From NCBI RefSeq assembly GCF_018130785.1, contig NZ_JAFCJT010000015.1, positions 62,001 through 126,000 of the forward strand: a DNA stretch of 64,000 nucleotides. The letters run 5' to 3'. The notes under the pieces are model-generated. The model did no database searches. It saw only the letters and a program-made list of their open reading frames with translations, and had not been told where the DNA came from. The translations under genes were made by a program, and so were the position numbers. Positions 63,618 to 64,000 of this stretch are shown one piece after another. Every line of letters begins with the position of its first letter. Position 1 is the first letter of the stretch. The DNA comes from Bradyrhizobium liaoningense. Its GTDB lineage: Bacteria; Pseudomonadota; Alphaproteobacteria; Rhizobiales; Xanthobacteraceae.

Positions 63618-64000
63618 GGCGCGCTAACGTAGTGAAGGCCGGCGCGGCGGCAATGGGCAGACTGCGCAGGTCTGGCGTGTGCGGGCCGCGAGCCCACGCG
63701 GCAAGGCCAGATGAGATGTTGGGACAATACCTGTCGTAGCAACACCATATTCATACTGCCCACTCGATTTACTCGCTTCAGCCGGCTACTAAAATCGCCA
63801 TAAAATACTGATTTTTTTGCATATTTATCAAAATATCGAACTTCCCACTTGCCCCTCTAGCTGCGCAATAATTCTACTGCTACTGGTGAAAGTGGGCCAT
63901 TTCCCATTCCCGATGGGCTGTCGAGTGCAGCCGCTTTGGCTTATCTTGGCCATATCCAATCGAGACCTGACCTTCGGCCGCCAAAAACCTGACGAGCCCC
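63618..64000. other. AT-rich non-coding right end
   Basis: 383 bases without a credible gene. From about 63770 to 63880 the base composition turns clearly AT-rich (runs such as TTTTTTT and ATATTTATC), unlike the rest of the window. It may be a promoter region for a gene beyond the edge. A weak CCCACTT/AAGTGGG inverted repeat is present near 63845-63897. Confidence 0.5.

Overview
This 64 kb window is GC-rich alphaproteobacterial chromosome. The gene families (urtABCDE next to a urease cluster, a cpa/tad pilus locus, a CycM-type anchored cytochrome c, OpgC, tandem Tat-exported YejA proteins) and the short intergenic repeats point to Bradyrhizobium or a close relative. The genus is an inference from gene content and protein resemblance. 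I found no prophage, insertion sequence, CRISPR array, rRNA or tRNA. This is core chromosome, and its novelty lies in regulation and in odd members of otherwise known operons.

Layout. 0-1.4 kb: the 3' end of malate synthase G, then two small stress-type genes (CsbD family; a 51-residue membrane protein). 1.6-6 kb: two tandem chemoreceptors of identical length. 6-10 kb: an L,D-transpeptidase/DUF2865 pair diverging from an AI-2E permease, then a DUF883 gene and a membrane protein. 10-13.7 kb: an iron-uptake unit (TonB-dependent receptor, PepSY membrane protein, small membrane protein). 14-18.2 kb: OpgC, a TetR regulator, a RidA protein and an HWE-type sensor kinase. 18.5-30.5 kb (minus strand): urtABCDE-ureDAB-HD hydrolase-ureC-ABM protein-ureEFG, probably one nitrogen-controlled unit for importing urea and hydrolysing it to ammonia. 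31-33.3 kb: an RNA-handling module of DEAD-box helicase, IF-1 and cold-shock protein. 33.4-46.4 kb: the Flp/Tad pilus locus. 46.5-52.1 kb: a phosphoesterase, an M17 aminopeptidase with an NlpC/P60 hydrolase, and several small proteins. 52.2-60 kb: a yej-type peptide ABC transporter with two binding proteins. 60-64 kb: cycM, kdsB, pheA, a luciferase-like oxidoreductase and an AT-rich non-coding end.

The strongest unlisted signal is regulatory. Five sites matching GGAAC-N16/17-CGTT, the promoter recognised by the alphaproteobacterial general-stress sigma factor EcfG, lie within the first 9 kb. Each is correctly oriented, and each precedes a gene of a stress or envelope family (CsbD, small membrane protein, L,D-transpeptidase, AI-2E permease, DUF883). 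A near-consensus sigma-54 promoter precedes urtA. CtrA-like motifs precede three transcription units of the pilus locus. Other points of interest are an HD hydrolase inside the urease operon, a sensor kinase whose N-box asparagine appears to be missing, a pilus-secretin N-domain encoded without a secretin, and a pair of twin chemoreceptors that share an upstream element.
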